From Pseudomonas bubulae (GTDB taxonomy: Bacteria; Pseudomonadota; Gammaproteobacteria; Pseudomonadales; Pseudomonadaceae), in NCBI RefSeq assembly GCF_900618535.1, contig NZ_UYJA01000005.1, positions 372,001-436,000 on the forward strand: DNA of 64,000 nucleotides, in the 5' to 3' direction. The position numbers and the translations under genes are program-made. Position 1 is the first letter of the stretch; the number at the start of each line of letters is the position of its first letter. Of this stretch, positions 27,044 through 36,600 are shown piece after piece. A model generated the notes under the pieces. The model ran no database searches and had not been told where the DNA came from. It saw only the letters and a program-made list of their open reading frames with translations.

Positions 27044-27478
27044 ATGAAGTCCAACCTGATCGCCGCCGCGGAAATCGACCGTCTCGATACCTGGGCCAAA
27101 TACTCCGCGCCCATGTGCGGCTCCTGCATTTCCAGCTGCTGCACCTTGCCGGTCGAGGTCAAAATCAAAGACCTGATCCGCATCGGCATCGTTGACGAGT
27201 TCGAGATGGGCGACCCGCCGAAGAACATCGCCAAGCGCCTGCAAAAGGAAGGGATCGTTGAGCGCTTCAACCAGAAGTCCGGGATTTTCACCCTGCAGCG
27301 CATGAGCAATAACGACTGCCTGTACCTGGACCGCAAATCGCGCATGTGCACGATTTATGAGATTCGCCCGGATACCTGCCGCAACCATCCGCGGATTGGC
27401 CCGCGCCCAGGTTACTGCGCGTATGTGCCCAAGGCCGTTGAGCGCAAGAACAGCAGCGTCAAGCTGATGGATTTTTAA
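27044..27478 (+). CDS. YkgJ-family cysteine-cluster protein
   Basis: A 144-residue protein of the UPF0153/YkgJ zinc- or iron-binding family: MCGSCISSCCTLPVEV at the front, then CLYLDRKSRMCTIYEIRPDTCRNHPRIGPRPGYCAY. The spaced cysteines make a metal cluster likely. The frame is open to 26975, but the conserved part begins just after the ATG at 27044 (KSNLIAAAEIDRLDTW). Role unknown; it is divergent from glgP. Confidence 0.85.
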   Translation: MKSNLIAAAEIDRLDTWAKYSAPMCGSCISSCCTLPVEVKIKDLIRIGIVDEFEMGDPPKNIAKRLQKEGIVERFNQKSGIFTLQRMSNNDCLYLDRKSRMCTIYEIRPDTCRNHPRIGPRPGYCAYVPKAVERKNSSVKLMDF

Positions 27479-27510
27479 CCTGCAGCGCAGAATCGACTGA
27501 CAGATCGTTT

Positions 27511-27570
27511 CGCGGGCAAGCCCGCTCCCACAATTACCACAGCCCCCTGTGGGAGCCGGGCTTGCCCGCG
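27511..27570. repeat. REP pair in the opposite arrangement (tail-to-tail)
   Basis: CGCGGGCAAGCCCGCTCCCACA and TGTGGGAGCCGGGCTTGCCCGCG are separated by a short spacer, with the GTGGG ends pointing inwards. Most pairs in this window have the GTGGG ends outwards. It follows the ykgJ-like gene. Confidence 0.85.
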
Positions 27571-27649
27571 ATGGCCTGTACGCAAATGACCTGACAGACC
27601 GCGCTCGCCGCAGCACGGGCAGCGATGAACGAGTCAAATCCCGACCATA

Positions 27650-27686
27650 AAAAAACGCCCCCGACCGCAAGGTCGGGGGCGTTTTT
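27650..27686. terminator. Rho-independent terminator of typA
   Basis: AAAAAAACGCCCCCGACC, GCAA, GGTCGGGGGCGTTTTT: a 12-bp GC-rich stem with A and T runs on both sides, 21 bases past the typA stop. It can act in both directions. Confidence 0.93.
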
Positions 27687-27706
27687 GTAACCGCTAACTA
27701 AGTAAC

Positions 27707-29527
27707 TTAGTTTTTGGCCTTTTTAGCAGCGCGGGTACGCTCGCCTTCGTCCAGGATCTTCTTACGAAGACGGATGGACTTAGGAGTCACTTCGCACAGC
27801 TCGTCGTCCTGGATGAATTCCAGAGCCTGTTCCAGAGTGAAGCGAACAGGTGGAACCAGAGCGATGGTTTCGTCTTTACCCGAAGCACGCATGTTGTCGA
27901 GCTTCTTGCCCTTGGTAGGGTTAACGCCCATGTCGGTGTCACGGCTGTTCAGACCAACGATCTGACCGTTGTAGATCTCTTGACCGTGCTCAACGAACAG
28001 CTTGCCACGCGCCTGCAGGGTTTCCAGGGAGTAGGTCAGCGCCTTGCCAGTTTCAACCGATACCAGAACGCCGTTCTGACGGCCGGACATGTGGCCCGAC
28101 TTCATCACGTCGTAACGGTCGAAGATCGAGGTCAGGATGCCAGCACCGTTGGTCAGGGTCAGGAACTGGTTACGGAAACCGATCAGACCACGAGCAGGGA
28201 TGTTGTATTCCAGACGCACACGGCCTTTGCCATCCGGCACCATGTTGGTCAGGTCGCCCTTACGCAGACCCATCTCTTCCATCACCTTGCCCTGAGATTC
28301 TTCAGGCAGGTCGATGGTGACGTTTTCGAACGGTTCGTGCTTGACGCCGTCAACCAGGCGGATGATCACTTCTGGACGACCAACGCCCATTTCGAAGCCT
28401 TCACGACGCATGGTTTCGATCAGTACGGACAAGTGCAGCTCGCCACGGCCCGATACTTTGAATTTGTCAGCCGAGTCGCCTTCTTCAACGCGCAGAGCAA
28501 CGTTGTACAGCAGCTCTTTGTCCAGACGTTCCTTGATGTTACGGGAAGTCACGAACTTGCCTTCTTTACCGCAGAAAGGCGAGTCGTTTACCTGGAAGGT
28601 CATGGAAACGGTTGGCTCGTCAACGGTCAACGGCTTCATCGCTTCAACGTTCATCGGATCACACAGGGTGTCGGAGATGAACAGCGAATCCATACCGCTG
28701 ATGCAAACGATGTCGCCTGCCGAAGCTTCTTCAACGTCTACACGGTGCAGACCGTGGTGACCCATCAGCTTCAGGATACGACCGTTGCGGCGCTTGCCGT
28801 CAGCGTCGATGGCAACAACCGGGGTGTTCGGTTTGACGCGACCACGAGCGATACGGCCAACACCGATAATGCCCAGGAAGCTGTTGTAGTCCAGTGCCGA
28901 GATTTGCATCTGGAACGGACCGTCACGGTCTACGGCTGGTGCTGGTACGTTGTCGACGATCGACTGGTACAGCGGGGTCATGTCTTCAGCCATGTCGGTG
29001 TGGTCAAGACCAGCAATACCGTTCAGGGCAGAGGCGTAAACCACTTTGAAGTCCAGCTGTTCTTCGGTAGCACCCAGGTTGTCGAACAGATCGAAGATCT
29101 GGTCCAGAACCCAGTCCGGACGTGCGCCCGGACGGTCAACCTTGTTGATGACCACGATTGGACGCAGGCCGGCTTCGAAAGCCTTCTTGGTCACGAAACG
29201 GGTTTGCGGCATAGGGCCGTCTTGAGCGTCAACCAGCAGCAGAACGGAGTCAACCATCGACATTACGCGTTCAACTTCGCCGCCGAAGTCGGCGTGGCCC
29301 GGGGTATCCACGATGTTGATGTGGTAGCCGTTCCAGTTGATGGCGGTGTTTTTCGCCAGAATGGTAATACCGCGCTCTTTCTCCTGGTCGTTGGAGTCCA
29401 TTACGCGTTCGTCGTTAAGCTCGTTGCGCTCCAGGGTGCCGGATTGACGCAAGAGTTTGTCTACCAGGGTGGTTTTACCGTGGTCAACGTGAGCAATGAT
29501 GGCGATGTTACGTAGATTTTCGATCAC
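27707..29527 (-). CDS. typA: TypA/BipA ribosome-associated GTPase
   Basis: A 606-residue translational GTPase needed for ribosome assembly and growth under stress. G1 is AHVDHGKTTL (12-21), followed by ERGITILAKNTAI (switch), DTPGHADFGGEVERV (G3) and NKVDRPGARPDWV (G4). The EF-G-like domains and the BipA-specific C-terminal domain follow, ending in a lysine-rich tail (RTRAAKKAKN). The length is standard. Confidence 0.97.
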   Translation of the reverse strand: MIENLRNIAIIAHVDHGKTTLVDKLLRQSGTLERNELNDERVMDSNDQEKERGITILAKNTAINWNGYHINIVDTPGHADFGGEVERVMSMVDSVLLLVDAQDGPMPQTRFVTKKAFEAGLRPIVVINKVDRPGARPDWVLDQIFDLFDNLGATEEQLDFKVVYASALNGIAGLDHTDMAEDMTPLYQSIVDNVPAPAVDRDGPFQMQISALDYNSFLGIIGVGRIARGRVKPNTPVVAIDADGKRRNGRILKLMGHHGLHRVDVEEASAGDIVCISGMDSLFISDTLCDPMNVEAMKPLTVDEPTVSMTFQVNDSPFCGKEGKFVTSRNIKERLDKELLYNVALRVEEGDSADKFKVSGRGELHLSVLIETMRREGFEMGVGRPEVIIRLVDGVKHEPFENVTIDLPEESQGKVMEEMGLRKGDLTNMVPDGKGRVRLEYNIPARGLIGFRNQFLTLTNGAGILTSIFDRYDVMKSGHMSGRQNGVLVSVETGKALTYSLETLQARGKLFVEHGQEIYNGQIVGLNSRDTDMGVNPTKGKKLDNMRASGKDETIALVPPVRFTLEQALEFIQDDELCEVTPKSIRLRKKILDEGERTRAAKKAKN

Positions 29528-29667
29528 TTGTGTATCTCGATCAGAGGATTCGGTGTGCTGACTGAGTCCAGGCAGCGATTAACAGTAGAGTCCGTGCAAG
29601 CCGTTACAGCTTGACGGCGGCGTCGGGGGGCCGGTGACGCAGGCCACAGGCATACAGCCCCGGGCTC

Positions 29668-31122
29668 TTAGCTCGGTCGATAAACGCGCACATTGGCATG
29701 TCCCTCACTGAGCAAATGGTGAGCATGCAGGCGACTCATCACGCCTTTGTCGCAATACAACAGGTACTGACGGGTGTCATCCAGTTCCTTGAAGCGGCTG
29801 TTCAAAGCATAGAACGGCAACGCTTGTACTTCGATGCCAGCCAGTTCCAGCGGTTGATCTTCCTGAGCATCCGGGTGACGGATGTCGATTACGATCTGGC
29901 CCGCCAGCACTTCGCTGACTTCTTCGACTTGCAAGTCCTGGCCCAATTCATCGATTACCCGATCAATCGGCACCAGTTTGGCCCGCTCGAGCGCACGCTC
30001 AAGCACGGCCATATCAAACTGTTGTTCTTCATACTCCACGCGGTTGCGCTTGGCGTGGGTCTTGGGGTTGACCGAAATCACCCCGCAATATTCAGGCATA
30101 TGCTTGGCGAAGTCGGCCGTACCGATTTCTTCTGCCAGATCGATGATGTCCTGCTTGTGGCTGGCGATCAGCGGGCGCAACACCAGCTTGTCTGTAGCCG
30201 AATCAATCAGCGACAAGTTGGGCAGCGTCTGGCTCGACACCTGGGAAATCGCTTCACCGGTCACCAGCACTTCGATATCGAGGCGTTCGGCAATACGCGT
30301 TGCAGCGCGCAACATCATACGCTTCAAAATGACGCCCATATGACTGTTATCGACTTTGCCGAGAATTTCGCCCAAAACTTCTTCGAACGGAACGCTCACA
30401 AACAGCACGCGCTGGGAGCTGCCGTACTTCTTCCATATATAGTGCGCGACTTCCATCACGCCCAGTTCATGGGCACGTCCGCCCAGGTTGAAGAAGCAGA
30501 AATGGCTCATGAGGCCGCGACGCATGATCTGGTAGGCCGCCACGGTAGAATCGAAACCACCGGACATCAGCACCAGGGTCTGCTCGAGCGAACCCAACGG
30601 GTAGCCACCAATACTGTCGTGCTGGTTGTGAATCACAAACAACCGTTGGTCGCGAATTTCAATGCGAACTTCGATTTCTGGCTTTTTCAGCTCGATTCCG
30701 GCCGCACCGCACTCACGACGCAGCTTGCTGCCGACGTATTTCTCGACTTCCATCGAGGTAAACGGGTGCTTGCCGGCGCGCTTGCAACGCACCGAAAAGA
30801 TCTTGCCCGCCAGCGCATCGCCGAAGTGCAATTTGCACTTTTCAACGATGTCGTCGAAGTCGCCCAACGGGTACTCGTCAACCTGCAGAAAATGCGCGAT
30901 GCCCGGCATGCAGCTCAGGCGTTCGGTCATTTCTTTCAAGGCTTTAGGGTCACTTACGCGCGTTTGCAGCTCGATGTTGTCCCACACGCCCGTCACCACC
31001 ACAGCCGGGTCCAGATCGCGGAGCACAGTACGGATGTTTTTGGCCAATTGACGGACGAAACGCATCCGAACCGGACGGCTCTTGATAGTGATTTCGGGGA
31101 AGACTTTAACGATTAGTTTCAT
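29668..31122 (-). CDS. thiI: ThiI, tRNA 4-thiouridine synthase / thiamine sulfur carrier enzyme
   Basis: A 484-residue protein that transfers sulfur to tRNA uridine 8 and serves thiazole synthesis. It has an NFLD/THUMP RNA-binding region, an ATP PP-loop SGGFDS at 187-192, an inner cysteine near 346 (MPEYCGVIS) and a C-terminal rhodanese domain whose catalytic cysteine is near 457 (YLLYCDKGVMSR). Both cysteines expected from E. coli ThiI are present. I use the ATG at 31122 (KLIVKVFPEITIK); the frame is open to 31185. Confidence 0.96.
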   Translation of the reverse strand: MKLIVKVFPEITIKSRPVRMRFVRQLAKNIRTVLRDLDPAVVVTGVWDNIELQTRVSDPKALKEMTERLSCMPGIAHFLQVDEYPLGDFDDIVEKCKLHFGDALAGKIFSVRCKRAGKHPFTSMEVEKYVGSKLRRECGAAGIELKKPEIEVRIEIRDQRLFVIHNQHDSIGGYPLGSLEQTLVLMSGGFDSTVAAYQIMRRGLMSHFCFFNLGGRAHELGVMEVAHYIWKKYGSSQRVLFVSVPFEEVLGEILGKVDNSHMGVILKRMMLRAATRIAERLDIEVLVTGEAISQVSSQTLPNLSLIDSATDKLVLRPLIASHKQDIIDLAEEIGTADFAKHMPEYCGVISVNPKTHAKRNRVEYEEQQFDMAVLERALERAKLVPIDRVIDELGQDLQVEEVSEVLAGQIVIDIRHPDAQEDQPLELAGIEVQALPFYALNSRFKELDDTRQYLLYCDKGVMSRLHAHHLLSEGHANVRVYRPS

Positions 31123-31218
31123 GAAAACAGCGCGCGAGCAGCCTGCCAAAAAAGGGGGGCGCGGATTATAGCGGAAATTGCTCAAGGTTTAACCAGTTAT
31201 CGTACAAACGGTTTTCAT

Positions 31219-31266
31219 CGCACCAAAATAGAACATAAACGCCAGATTTCGCTTCATTTGGGTGCG
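31219..31266 (+). promoter_or_regulatory. Two NtrC-like enhancer sites upstream of glnA
   Basis: 31219-31235 (CGCACCAAAATAGAACA) and 31250-31266 (CGCTTCATTTGGGTGCG) each resemble the NtrC palindrome TGCACCAAAATGGTGCA, one with a strong left half and the other with a strong right half. Their centres are 31 bases apart, about three helical turns, and they lie 75-120 bases before the sigma-54 promoter. Confidence 0.65.
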
Positions 31267-31339
31267 ATAAACGCGGCTAATCGGTAGTCTGCCCCGCTTA
31301 CCTGCTTGAGATTGGCGCATTACGCCCAAGTCGGGGCAC

Positions 31340-31355
31340 TGGCATGCAATTTGCT
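31340..31355 (+). promoter_or_regulatory. Sigma-54 promoter of glnA
   Basis: TGGCATGCAATTTGCT has the GG and GC doublets exactly 10 bases apart, as in the consensus TGGCAC-N5-TTGCA. It is 100 bases before the glnA ATG, leaving a leader of about 85 bases. Confidence 0.8.
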
Positions 31356-31454
31356 CCCTTGTGAGGCAGGTTGCCTTGGCAGAGTATTCGCGCCGGCATC
31401 AACCACTTATTAAGGGCATTCCACTACCAGCCCTAAGCCACCCCGGAGGACACT

Positions 31455-32861
31455 ATGTCGAAGTCGGTTCAACTCATCAAAGATCATGACGTCAAGTGGA
31501 TTGATCTGCGCTTCACTGATACCAAAGGCACTCAGCACCACGTGACCATGCCGGCCCGTGATGCGCTGGATGAAAACTTCTTCACCGACGGCAAAATGTT
31601 CGACGGCTCCTCCATTGCTGGCTGGAAAGGCATCGAAGCGTCCGACATGATCCTGCTGCCAGACGACAGCACGGCTGTTCTGGACCCGTTCACCGAACAG
31701 CCTACGCTGATCCTGGTGTGCGACATCATCGAACCGTCGACCATGCAAGGCTATGACCGCGACCCACGCGCCATCGCTACCCGTGCCGAGGAATACCTGA
31801 AGTCCACCGGTATCGGCGACACCGTTTTCGTTGGCCCGGAGCCAGAGTTCTTCATCTTTGACCAGGTGAAGTTCAAGTCCGACATTTCCGGCTCCATGTT
31901 CAAGATCTACTCCGAACAGGGTTCGTGGATGTCCGACCAGGACGTGGAAGGCGGCAACAAAGGCCACCGTCCTGGCGTCAAAGGCGGTTATTTCCCGGTT
32001 CCGCCGTTCGACCATGACCACGAAATCCGTACCTCCATGTGCAACGCCATGGAAGAGATGGGCCTGGTTATCGAAGTTCACCACCACGAAGTGGCAACTG
32101 CTGGCCAGAACGAAATCGGCGTGCAGTTCAACACCCTGGTGAAAAAGGCTGACGAAGTTCAGACCCTGAAATACTGCGTACACAACGTGGCAGATGCCTA
32201 CGGCCGTACCGCTACCTTCATGCCAAAGCCTCTGTACGGCGACAACGGCTCGGGTATGCACGTTCACATGTCCATCTCCAAAGATGGCAAGAACACCTTC
32301 GCAGGCGAAGGCTATGCCGGCCTGTCCGACACTGCCCTGTTCTTCATCGGCGGTATCATCAAGCACGGTAAGGCCCTGAACGGCTTCACCAACCCGGCTA
32401 CCAACTCCTACAAGCGTCTGGTACCAGGCTTCGAAGCACCGGTAATGCTGGCCTACTCGGCTCGTAACCGTTCGGCTTCGATCCGTATTCCTTACGTGTC
32501 CAGCCCTAAAGCTCGCCGTATCGAAGCACGCTTCCCGGATCCGGCAGCCAACCCGTACCTGTGCTTCGCGGCACTGATGATGGCTGGTCTGGACGGTATC
32601 CAGAACAAGATCCACCCTGGCGACGCAGCGGACAAAAACCTGTATGACCTGCCGCCTGAAGAAGCCAAAGAGATCCCGCAAGTGTGCGGCAGCCTGAAAG
32701 AGGCCCTGGAGGAACTGGACAAAGGTCGCGCGTTCCTGACCAAAGGCGGCGTTTTCAGCGACGACTTCATCGACGCGTACATCGCCCTGAAAAGCGAAGA
32801 AGAAATCCAGGTTCGTACCTTCGTACACCCACTGGAATACGAGCTGTACTACAGCTGCTAA
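31455..32861 (+). CDS. glnA: Glutamine synthetase, type I
   Basis: Makes glutamine from glutamate, ammonia and ATP. The 468-residue subunit carries DGSSIAGWKGIEASDM, the catalytic GPEPEFFIFD and NEIGVQFNTL segments, and the adenylylation tyrosine Y397 in NLYDLPPEE, so it should be regulated by GlnE. GGAGG lies 6 bases before the ATG. The promoter at 31340-31355 and NtrC-like sites upstream show nitrogen-limited induction through ntrBC, found 1 kb downstream. Confidence 0.98.
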   Translation: MSKSVQLIKDHDVKWIDLRFTDTKGTQHHVTMPARDALDENFFTDGKMFDGSSIAGWKGIEASDMILLPDDSTAVLDPFTEQPTLILVCDIIEPSTMQGYDRDPRAIATRAEEYLKSTGIGDTVFVGPEPEFFIFDQVKFKSDISGSMFKIYSEQGSWMSDQDVEGGNKGHRPGVKGGYFPVPPFDHDHEIRTSMCNAMEEMGLVIEVHHHEVATAGQNEIGVQFNTLVKKADEVQTLKYCVHNVADAYGRTATFMPKPLYGDNGSGMHVHMSISKDGKNTFAGEGYAGLSDTALFFIGGIIKHGKALNGFTNPATNSYKRLVPGFEAPVMLAYSARNRSASIRIPYVSSPKARRIEARFPDPAANPYLCFAALMMAGLDGIQNKIHPGDAADKNLYDLPPEEAKEIPQVCGSLKEALEELDKGRAFLTKGGVFSDDFIDAYIALKSEEEIQVRTFVHPLEYELYYSC

Positions 32862-32893
32862 TCCGGTGACGCCTGCGCAAGCGGCGTGATTTG

Positions 32894-32920
32894 AAAAAGC
32901 CTCCTTCGGGAGGCTTTTTT
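32894..32920 (+). terminator. Rho-independent terminator of glnA
   Basis: AAAAAGCCTCC, TTCG, GGAGGCTTTTTT: a stem with a TTCG loop and a T run, 32 bases after the stop. Confidence 0.93.
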
Positions 32921-33035
32921 GTGGGCGCCGTCTTACACAAGCATCGGATCAGAGCTTCTGGATTCGTGCCTGCACCTGACAGCCACCCTGCTGAGTGACC
33001 GGTAGTTTGTCGCCACTCAACCAATGGAGACTGAC

Positions 33036-33452
33036 ATGCACCCCTTACTCGCCCTCAAAACCCTGCTGCTGGCATGCGCCTGCCTGCTCATGCTGGGCTG
33101 CAACAGTTCACCCACTGCAGTAACGGTCGAACAACTGCTCAAGACAGGCCAATCCTGGACAGGCACCCCTTACACCTGGCCGGACGGCAAGCCGGAATTC
33201 ACCGTGGTCAAAATCACACTCCCGGCCAACACCGCACTGAAATGGCACACGCACCCCATGCCCAATATCGCCTACGTGGTCGCTGGTGAACTGCTGGTCG
33301 AAACCGAAGACGGCATGCACAAAACCACGCTCAAACCTGGCCAGGTACTGCCCGAGATGGTCAATACTTCCCATCGAGGCACCAGCGGCAAGGCCCCCGT
33401 AGAACTGATCGTGTTCTATGCAGGCACGCCCGGCATGCCGCTGTCCCATTAA
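33036..33452 (+). CDS. Cupin-domain lipoprotein
   Basis: A 138-residue secreted protein with lipobox LMLGCNSS and one cupin barrel. The first motif is LKWHTHPMPNIAYVVAGEL, with histidines for a metal ion, and the second is KPGQVLPEMVNTSHRG. Small secreted cupins have varied or unknown roles. The ATG at 33036 has GGAG 6 bases upstream and is preferred over the ATG at 33024. It separates glnA from ntrB, which are usually adjacent, so it may be a lineage-specific insertion. Confidence 0.82.
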   Translation: MHPLLALKTLLLACACLLMLGCNSSPTAVTVEQLLKTGQSWTGTPYTWPDGKPEFTVVKITLPANTALKWHTHPMPNIAYVVAGELLVETEDGMHKTTLKPGQVLPEMVNTSHRGTSGKAPVELIVFYAGTPGMPLSH

Positions 33453-33861
33453 CCACGCAAGGCCCGTAGCAGGTACCGGAAGCTGCGTTCGAAACGCAAA
33501 ACGGTGGTCACCTCAGAGTGGGCGCTGCCTGTGTCGCATCGCGCACTCGGGGCTTATGACCGATGTGCGCTCGAACGCGGCACACAACCTCTGGCTGCAC
33601 CCATAGCAAATATCCCGCGCACATTTTCAGGCAACTGAATCCATTCATCTAAATTGCACTATATTGGTGCGACTATAGTTTGATAGTGCACTTACCAGCC
33701 CAATTTGGTTCATAAACACTCGCATGCCGGGCTGCGGCGATATGCGCCCAGCTTGTAAACGCCTATTTCAGGGGAGCGACGCTTCTTTTCGGAGCCTTGG
33801 TTTGGTTTTTGCATTTTCCTTGCACCAGCGCTTCACCGCGCACGCAATCCGGGATCGGCCC
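33453..33861 (+). promoter_or_regulatory. Intergenic region before ntrB with NtrC-like site and sigma-54 promoter candidate
   Basis: No gene seen. TGCACTATATTGGTGCG at 33655-33671 closely matches the NtrC palindrome, and a reversed half site (TAGTGCAC) lies at 33684-33691. A GG-N10-GC pair at 33799-33812 (TTGG...TTGCA) fits a sigma-54 promoter about 50 bases before ntrB. Together they suggest NtrC acts on its own operon. The first 150 bases after the cupin gene hold nothing I recognise. Confidence 0.55.
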
Positions 33862-34947
33862 ATGACCATCAGTGACGCCCTGCACCGACTGTTACTCGAC
33901 AACCTGACCACTGCCACGCTTTTACTCAATGCTGATTTGCGCCTTGAGTACATGAACCCGGCGGCAGAGATGCTGTTGGCGATCAGCGGTCAACGCAGTC
34001 ACGGCCAGTTCATCAGCGAGCTCTTTACGGAGTCCACCGAGGCTCTGCACTCGCTGCGCCAGGCAGTTGAGCAAGCGCACCCGTTTACCAAACGCGAAGC
34101 CATGCTGACCTCGCTGACGGGCCAGAACCTGACGGTGGACTATGCCGTAACGCCCATCTTGAGCAATGGCGGCACCATGCTGTTGCTTGAGGTACACCCC
34201 CGCGACCGTCTGCTGCGCATCACCAAAGAAGAAGCCCAGCTGTCCAAGCAAGAAACCAGCAAGATGCTGGTGCGCGGCCTGGCCCACGAGATAAAGAACC
34301 CTCTGGGAGGCATTCGCGGTGCGGCCCAGCTGTTGGCCCGGCAATTGCCCGACGAAAACCTGCGCGACTACACCAACGTCATCATCGAAGAAGCAGATCG
34401 CCTGCGTAATCTGGTCGACCGGATGCTGGGTTCCAACAAACTGCCGTCGCTGGCCATGACCAACGTCCACGAAGTACTGGAGCGCGTGTGCAACCTGGTC
34501 GAGGCCGAGACCCAGGGCAGCATCACTTTGGTGCGTGACTATGACCCCAGCCTGCCTGACCTGCTGATCGACCGTGAACAGATGATCCAGGCAGTACTCA
34601 ATATCGTGCGCAACGCCATGCAGGCCATCGGCAGCCAGAATGAGCTGCGCCTGGGCCGCATCAGCCTGCGCACCCGCGCCATGCGCCAGTTCACCATTGG
34701 CCACATACGCCACCGGCTGGTGACAAAAATCGAAATTATCGACAACGGCCCGGGCATACCGTTCGAGCTGCAAGACACCCTGTTTTTCCCGATGGTCAGC
34801 GGCCGCCCGGACGGTACCGGGCTTGGCCTGGCCATCACGCAAAACATCATCAGTCAGCACCAGGGGTTGATCGAGTGTGAAAGCCACCCCGGCCACACAC
34901 TCTTCTCGATCTTTCTACCACTGGAACAAGGAGCCGCATCGACATGA
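33862..34947 (+). CDS. ntrB: NtrB (GlnL) nitrogen sensor kinase/phosphatase
   Basis: A 361-residue cytoplasmic kinase that phosphorylates NtrC when nitrogen is short and, with PII, dephosphorylates it otherwise. A PAS domain (LRLEYMNPAAEMLLAISGQ) precedes the phospho-accepting H142 in GLAHEIKNPLGGIRGAAQLL, then the ATPase boxes NAMQAIG, DNGPGIP and GTGLGLAITQNI. The frame extends upstream to 33724, but MTISDALHRLLL at 33862 is the usual start. The stop overlaps ntrC (ATGA). Confidence 0.95.
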   Translation: MTISDALHRLLLDNLTTATLLLNADLRLEYMNPAAEMLLAISGQRSHGQFISELFTESTEALHSLRQAVEQAHPFTKREAMLTSLTGQNLTVDYAVTPILSNGGTMLLLEVHPRDRLLRITKEEAQLSKQETSKMLVRGLAHEIKNPLGGIRGAAQLLARQLPDENLRDYTNVIIEEADRLRNLVDRMLGSNKLPSLAMTNVHEVLERVCNLVEAETQGSITLVRDYDPSLPDLLIDREQMIQAVLNIVRNAMQAIGSQNELRLGRISLRTRAMRQFTIGHIRHRLVTKIEIIDNGPGIPFELQDTLFFPMVSGRPDGTGLGLAITQNIISQHQGLIECESHPGHTLFSIFLPLEQGAAST

Positions 34948-36377
34948 GCCGAAGTGAAACCGTGTGGATCGTCGACGACGACCGTTCAATCCGCTGGGTA
35001 CTGGAAAAAGCCTTGCAACAGGAAGGCATGACCACACAAAGTTTCGACAGTGCCGATGGGGTCATGAGCCGACTGGCTCGCCAACAGCCTGACGTGATCA
35101 TTTCCGATATCCGCATGCCCGGCTCCAGCGGTCTGGACCTGCTCGCCAAAATCCGCGAACAGCACCCGCGCCTGCCGGTCATCATCATGACCGCTCATTC
35201 CGATCTGGACAGCGCGGTAGCGTCCTATCAGGGCGGCGCATTCGAATACCTGCCCAAGCCGTTTGATGTCGATGACGCCGTGTCTTTGGTCAAGCGCGCC
35301 AACCAGCACGCCCAGGAACAGCAAGGCCTGGCCGTGGCGCCGACGCTGGCCCCGACGCCGGAAATCATCGGCGAAGCCCCGGCGATGCAAGAGGTGTTTC
35401 GTGCCATTGGCCGCCTGAGCCACTCCAACATCACGGTGCTGATCAACGGTGAATCAGGTACCGGCAAAGAGCTGGTGGCCCACGCCCTGCACCGCCACAG
35501 CCCGCGGGCCGCGTCGCCATTTATCGCATTGAACATGGCTGCGATCCCCAAGGACCTCATGGAATCCGAGCTATTTGGCCATGAAAAAGGCGCTTTCACT
35601 GGCGCTGCAAACCTGCGCCGGGGCCGTTTTGAGCAGGCCGATGGCGGCACCCTGTTCCTCGATGAGATCGGCGACATGCCGGCGGATACCCAAACCCGGT
35701 TGCTGCGGGTACTGGCCGATGGCGAGTTCTACCGGGTTGGCGGGCACACGCCGGTCAAGGTCGATGTTCGCATCATCGCAGCCACACACCAGAACCTTGA
35801 AACCCTGGTGCAGGCCGGCAAGTTTCGTGAAGACCTGTTCCACCGTCTGAACGTGATCCGCATCCATATCCCGCGCCTGTCAGACCGCCGTGAAGATATC
35901 CCGACCCTGGCCCGGCACTTTCTCAGCAGCGCCGCGCAAGAACTGTCCGTAGAGCCAAAACTGCTCAAGGCCGAGACCGAGCAGTACCTGAAAAACCTGC
36001 CCTGGCCAGGCAACGTGCGCCAGCTGGAGAACACCTGCCGCTGGATCACGGTGATGGCTTCGGGTCGCGAAGTGCATATCGGCGACCTGCCTCCCGAGTT
36101 GCTCAACCTGCAACAGGACGCCTCCCCTGTCACCAACTGGGAGCAGGCACTGCGCCAGTGGGCTGACCAGGCGCTGGGGCGTGGCCAGTCCAACCTGCTC
36201 GACAGTGCAGTGCCGACCTTTGAGCGGATCATGATCGAGACGGCGCTCAAGCACACCGCAGGCCGCCGTCGCGACGCTGCCGTGCTGTTGGGCTGGGGCC
36301 GCAATACCTTGACCCGCAAGATCAAGGAACTGGGCATGAAGATTGATGGCGACGAGGATGAGGGCGACGAGGCTTGA
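34944..36377 (+). CDS. ntrC: NtrC (GlnG) sigma-54 activator of nitrogen genes
   Basis: A 477-residue enhancer-binding protein. The receiver domain has D55 in VIISDIRMPG, the AAA+ domain has Walker A GESGTGKE and the sigma-54-contacting loop GAFTGA, and the C-terminus has a Fis-type helix-turn-helix (RRRDAAVLLGWGRNTLTRKIKEL). It would act at the sites found before glnA and ntrB, and probably at the small RNA gene that follows. The start overlaps the ntrB stop by 4 bases. Confidence 0.97.
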   Translation: MSRSETVWIVDDDRSIRWVLEKALQQEGMTTQSFDSADGVMSRLARQQPDVIISDIRMPGSSGLDLLAKIREQHPRLPVIIMTAHSDLDSAVASYQGGAFEYLPKPFDVDDAVSLVKRANQHAQEQQGLAVAPTLAPTPEIIGEAPAMQEVFRAIGRLSHSNITVLINGESGTGKELVAHALHRHSPRAASPFIALNMAAIPKDLMESELFGHEKGAFTGAANLRRGRFEQADGGTLFLDEIGDMPADTQTRLLRVLADGEFYRVGGHTPVKVDVRIIAATHQNLETLVQAGKFREDLFHRLNVIRIHIPRLSDRREDIPTLARHFLSSAAQELSVEPKLLKAETEQYLKNLPWPGNVRQLENTCRWITVMASGREVHIGDLPPELLNLQQDASPVTNWEQALRQWADQALGRGQSNLLDSAVPTFERIMIETALKHTAGRRRDAAVLLGWGRNTLTRKIKELGMKIDGDEDEGDEA

Positions 36378-36391
36378 AGCCGTTCAAAAGC

Positions 36392-36500
36392 GCCCTCACC
36401 CCAATCCTCTCCCGTAGGGAGAGGGAGCTGATGGGTGGTGTTTCATAAATCTGCTTTTGCCTTTAGTCCCCTTTCCCTGTGGAAGAGGGTTAGGGGCTCT
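36392..36500. repeat. CCCTCACCC/CCCTCTCCC repeat, paired copy
   Basis: CCCTCACCCCAATCCTCTCCC with GGGAGAGGG on the left and CCCTTTCCC...GAAGAGGGTTAGGGG on the right form two inverted units facing each other. This is the same family as 17047-17082 and lies just behind ntrC. Confidence 0.75.
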
Positions 36501-36600
36501 TGATCTGACCGCACCACCCTCAAGCAACCCGCCCCAATATCGTGCACAGCTCTAGCTCAAGGGTTTGCGCCAAACCCGGGAACAAAATCAGCCCCCAAAC

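Noticed and set aside
27980..29515. A 511-codon open frame antisense to typA
   Set aside because: Shadow frame; the GTPase motifs are clear on the minus strand.
31410..32828. A 472-codon open frame antisense to glnA
   Set aside because: Shadow of a highly biased gene; glnA is unmistakable and fills the interval.
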